Shown here: piece by piece, positions 62,801 to 64,000 of the stretch
Layout: each line of letters begins with the position of its first letter
Numbering within the stretch: position 1 is the stretch's first letter
Assembly (NCBI GenBank): GCA_022113835.1
Contig: JAILWY010000012.1
Location: 11,470,001-11,534,000 of the forward strand
Length of the DNA: 64,000 nucleotides
Reading direction: 5' to 3'
Source of the DNA: Atopsyche davidsoni
Lineage: Eukaryota; Arthropoda; Insecta; Trichoptera; Hydrobiosidae
Position numbers and translations under genes: made by a program
Notes under the pieces: model-generated
Told to the model about the DNA's origin: nothing
The model's database searches: none
Seen by the model: the letters and a program-made list of their open reading frames with translations, nothing else

Positions 62801-63259
62801 GGCGGCGCCGCGCCATATGGCCAGGATATGCTTGCAGTATGTGCTTTCTTAGTTGCACCCAAACATCCTTGTGTCCCAACTCATAACATCCTTCAACTGT
62901 GGAATAGAAAGCCCCAGGACATAATGATTTCCTTCCCTTTTTACCCTCAATCTCGCCTAATGATACAGTTTGGTTGAGATTCATTTAAATGTACACCACA
63001 GCTGGAACATATTATTTTGTTAAAATTAATTTTTATTTGTTTCTTTATTAATTGCAATAACTAAAATCAACAACATCTTTTTAGTGTGACGGATTGATAG
63101 ATCTAACGGAGCATTGAATTGAAATAGTCGCAAAACGAACAAAACAAAATTTATGTGTCGCTCTTCGTATGTGTTGCCAGCGTTCCAATTAGCCTATTTA
63201 TTATACACAAATTATTTTTGGATGGTAATATAAATTTTATTGTATTTTCTTTCCGGCAG
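59835..63259. other. AT-rich stretch with two GC patches
   Basis: A GC-rich block at about 61455-61625 has sharp edges and no ORF, probably a transposon fragment. The region 62612-62984 is open on + (121 codons) and - (77 and 67 codons) with no domain I know. A weaker AG|GTATAA juxtaposition lies at 61770. Confidence 0.4.
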
Positions 63260-63301
63260 GAGCGACAGAGTCCAATCACGTATGGTTATAAGGCGTTTTA
63301 A
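63260..63301 (+). CDS. Possible short terminal exon
   Basis: TGTATTTTCTTTCCGGCAG is a good acceptor ending at 63259. The next 13 codons in phase 0 read ERQSPITYGYKAF, then TAA. It would be in frame after the 54-nt unit. Another frame runs 20 codons. With so short a peptide this is weak; it may be a decoy acceptor. Confidence 0.2.
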   Translation, partial: ERQSPITYGYKAF

Positions 63302-64000
63302 TAATCGAGCGAAAGTGGCGTAATTTGTATGGACCAATGTCGGTTTCCTCTACTTTCTTCGCACACCCACTACGCGTCATTAAAATGACAACAGCCAAGA
63401 ACAAATAATAACAGAGTGCTGGTCAAACCGACGACCATTAATGTCCGACCGATTTGATTTGCACTAAATAATTATACCTTAGAAATTGGCTCATAACCTG
63501 TAGTCCGCGAGCATTTATGTAGCGTCCCTCATACCTGTAAAAGGTGATTACATCGATTACCTTCGCTAAGTGAGTCCGTTGGCTCTGTTGCTACTAAACA
63601 AAGTTGCAAGTTATTCATACAATAAGTACCTACTGTTGTGTTCAGAATGTGATTAAACTCAAAGATAGCCAATTTTTTTACAATTTTCGTTTTGAATATT
63701 TGCTATCTTAAAATATGATTTTTTGTATTTTCTAGTGTACTGTAACGATTGCTAACAAATAATTAATTCTTAGCAAAGATTGAGAGACGCTGCGTCATAA
63801 ACATTAAAAAAATATATAATGAATTATTATATTTAAGCAATGCGCTCATAATTATAGAGCTTTATACATTTTTTTTATAATAAAGCCATTGAACTGGTAT
63901 ATTTATTTGTACGTTGGCGTATCACAGTTTAAAAAGCCCAGCATTTAATGCCTGAGTAATTAACCGTTTAGGCCAGTGGTGGGCGTTCTGAGGACATATC
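63302..64000. other. AT-rich end of window, nothing firm
   Basis: No gene. The last 30 bases contain CAGTGGTGGGCGTTCTGAGG, which resembles some hAT-type ends but is cut by the window edge. Confidence 0.4.

Noticed and set aside
62612..62984. Overlapping 121-codon + and 77/67-codon - ORFs as a gene
   Set aside because: Open on both strands with no domain and no splice context; probably a GC-balanced repeat fragment.

Overview
The window looks like nuclear DNA of an insect, most likely a lepidopteran. It is strongly AT-rich, nearly free of long ORFs, contains TTAGG-type blocks, and carries decayed DNA transposons. I see no operon, Shine-Dalgarno site or dense gene packing, so a prokaryotic reading is excluded. 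The order is an inference. Most of the 64 kb reads as one very large intron, or intron plus intergenic DNA.

The best protein-coding candidate is a single + strand exon at 6545-6689. It is GC-rich at third positions, Ser/Thr-rich, begins with an ATG one base after an acceptor, and ends at a CAG|GTCAGT donor. A CpG-rich stretch at about 1905-2517, ending at a CAACAG|GTATGC donor, could be its untranslated first exon. I do not recognise the protein.

Downstream, two places (39555 and 59781) have a strong polypyrimidine-AG acceptor joined directly to a consensus 5' splice site. Each is followed within 51-54 nt by another good 5' splice site. This is the layout described for recursive splicing sites (ratchet points) with short downstream cryptic exons in long insect introns. 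A third juxtaposed site lies at 49966, and the three are about 10 kb apart. The alternative reading, ordinary micro-exons of 51 and 54 nt, is also open in phase with the 6545 exon.

The rest is accessory sequence. There is a 350-bp foldback MITE with 101-bp inverted repeats and an 8-bp target duplication (3636-3985), and a second MITE at 51492-51635. A tRNA-like SINE core sits between inverted repeats (5907-6265). A ~540-bp dispersed repeat is present in two direct copies, with a partial inverted copy. A minus-strand YqaJ-type nuclease fragment keeps its catalytic motif (22288-22563) and lies between outward-facing copies of that repeat. There are also a probable piggyBac-type transposase fragment (18534-18761), a pogo/Tigger-like terminus (54975), interstitial TTAGG blocks, and several GC-rich islands that may be promoters, exons or transposon fragments. 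No rRNA, intact tRNA, CRISPR or complete gene was found.
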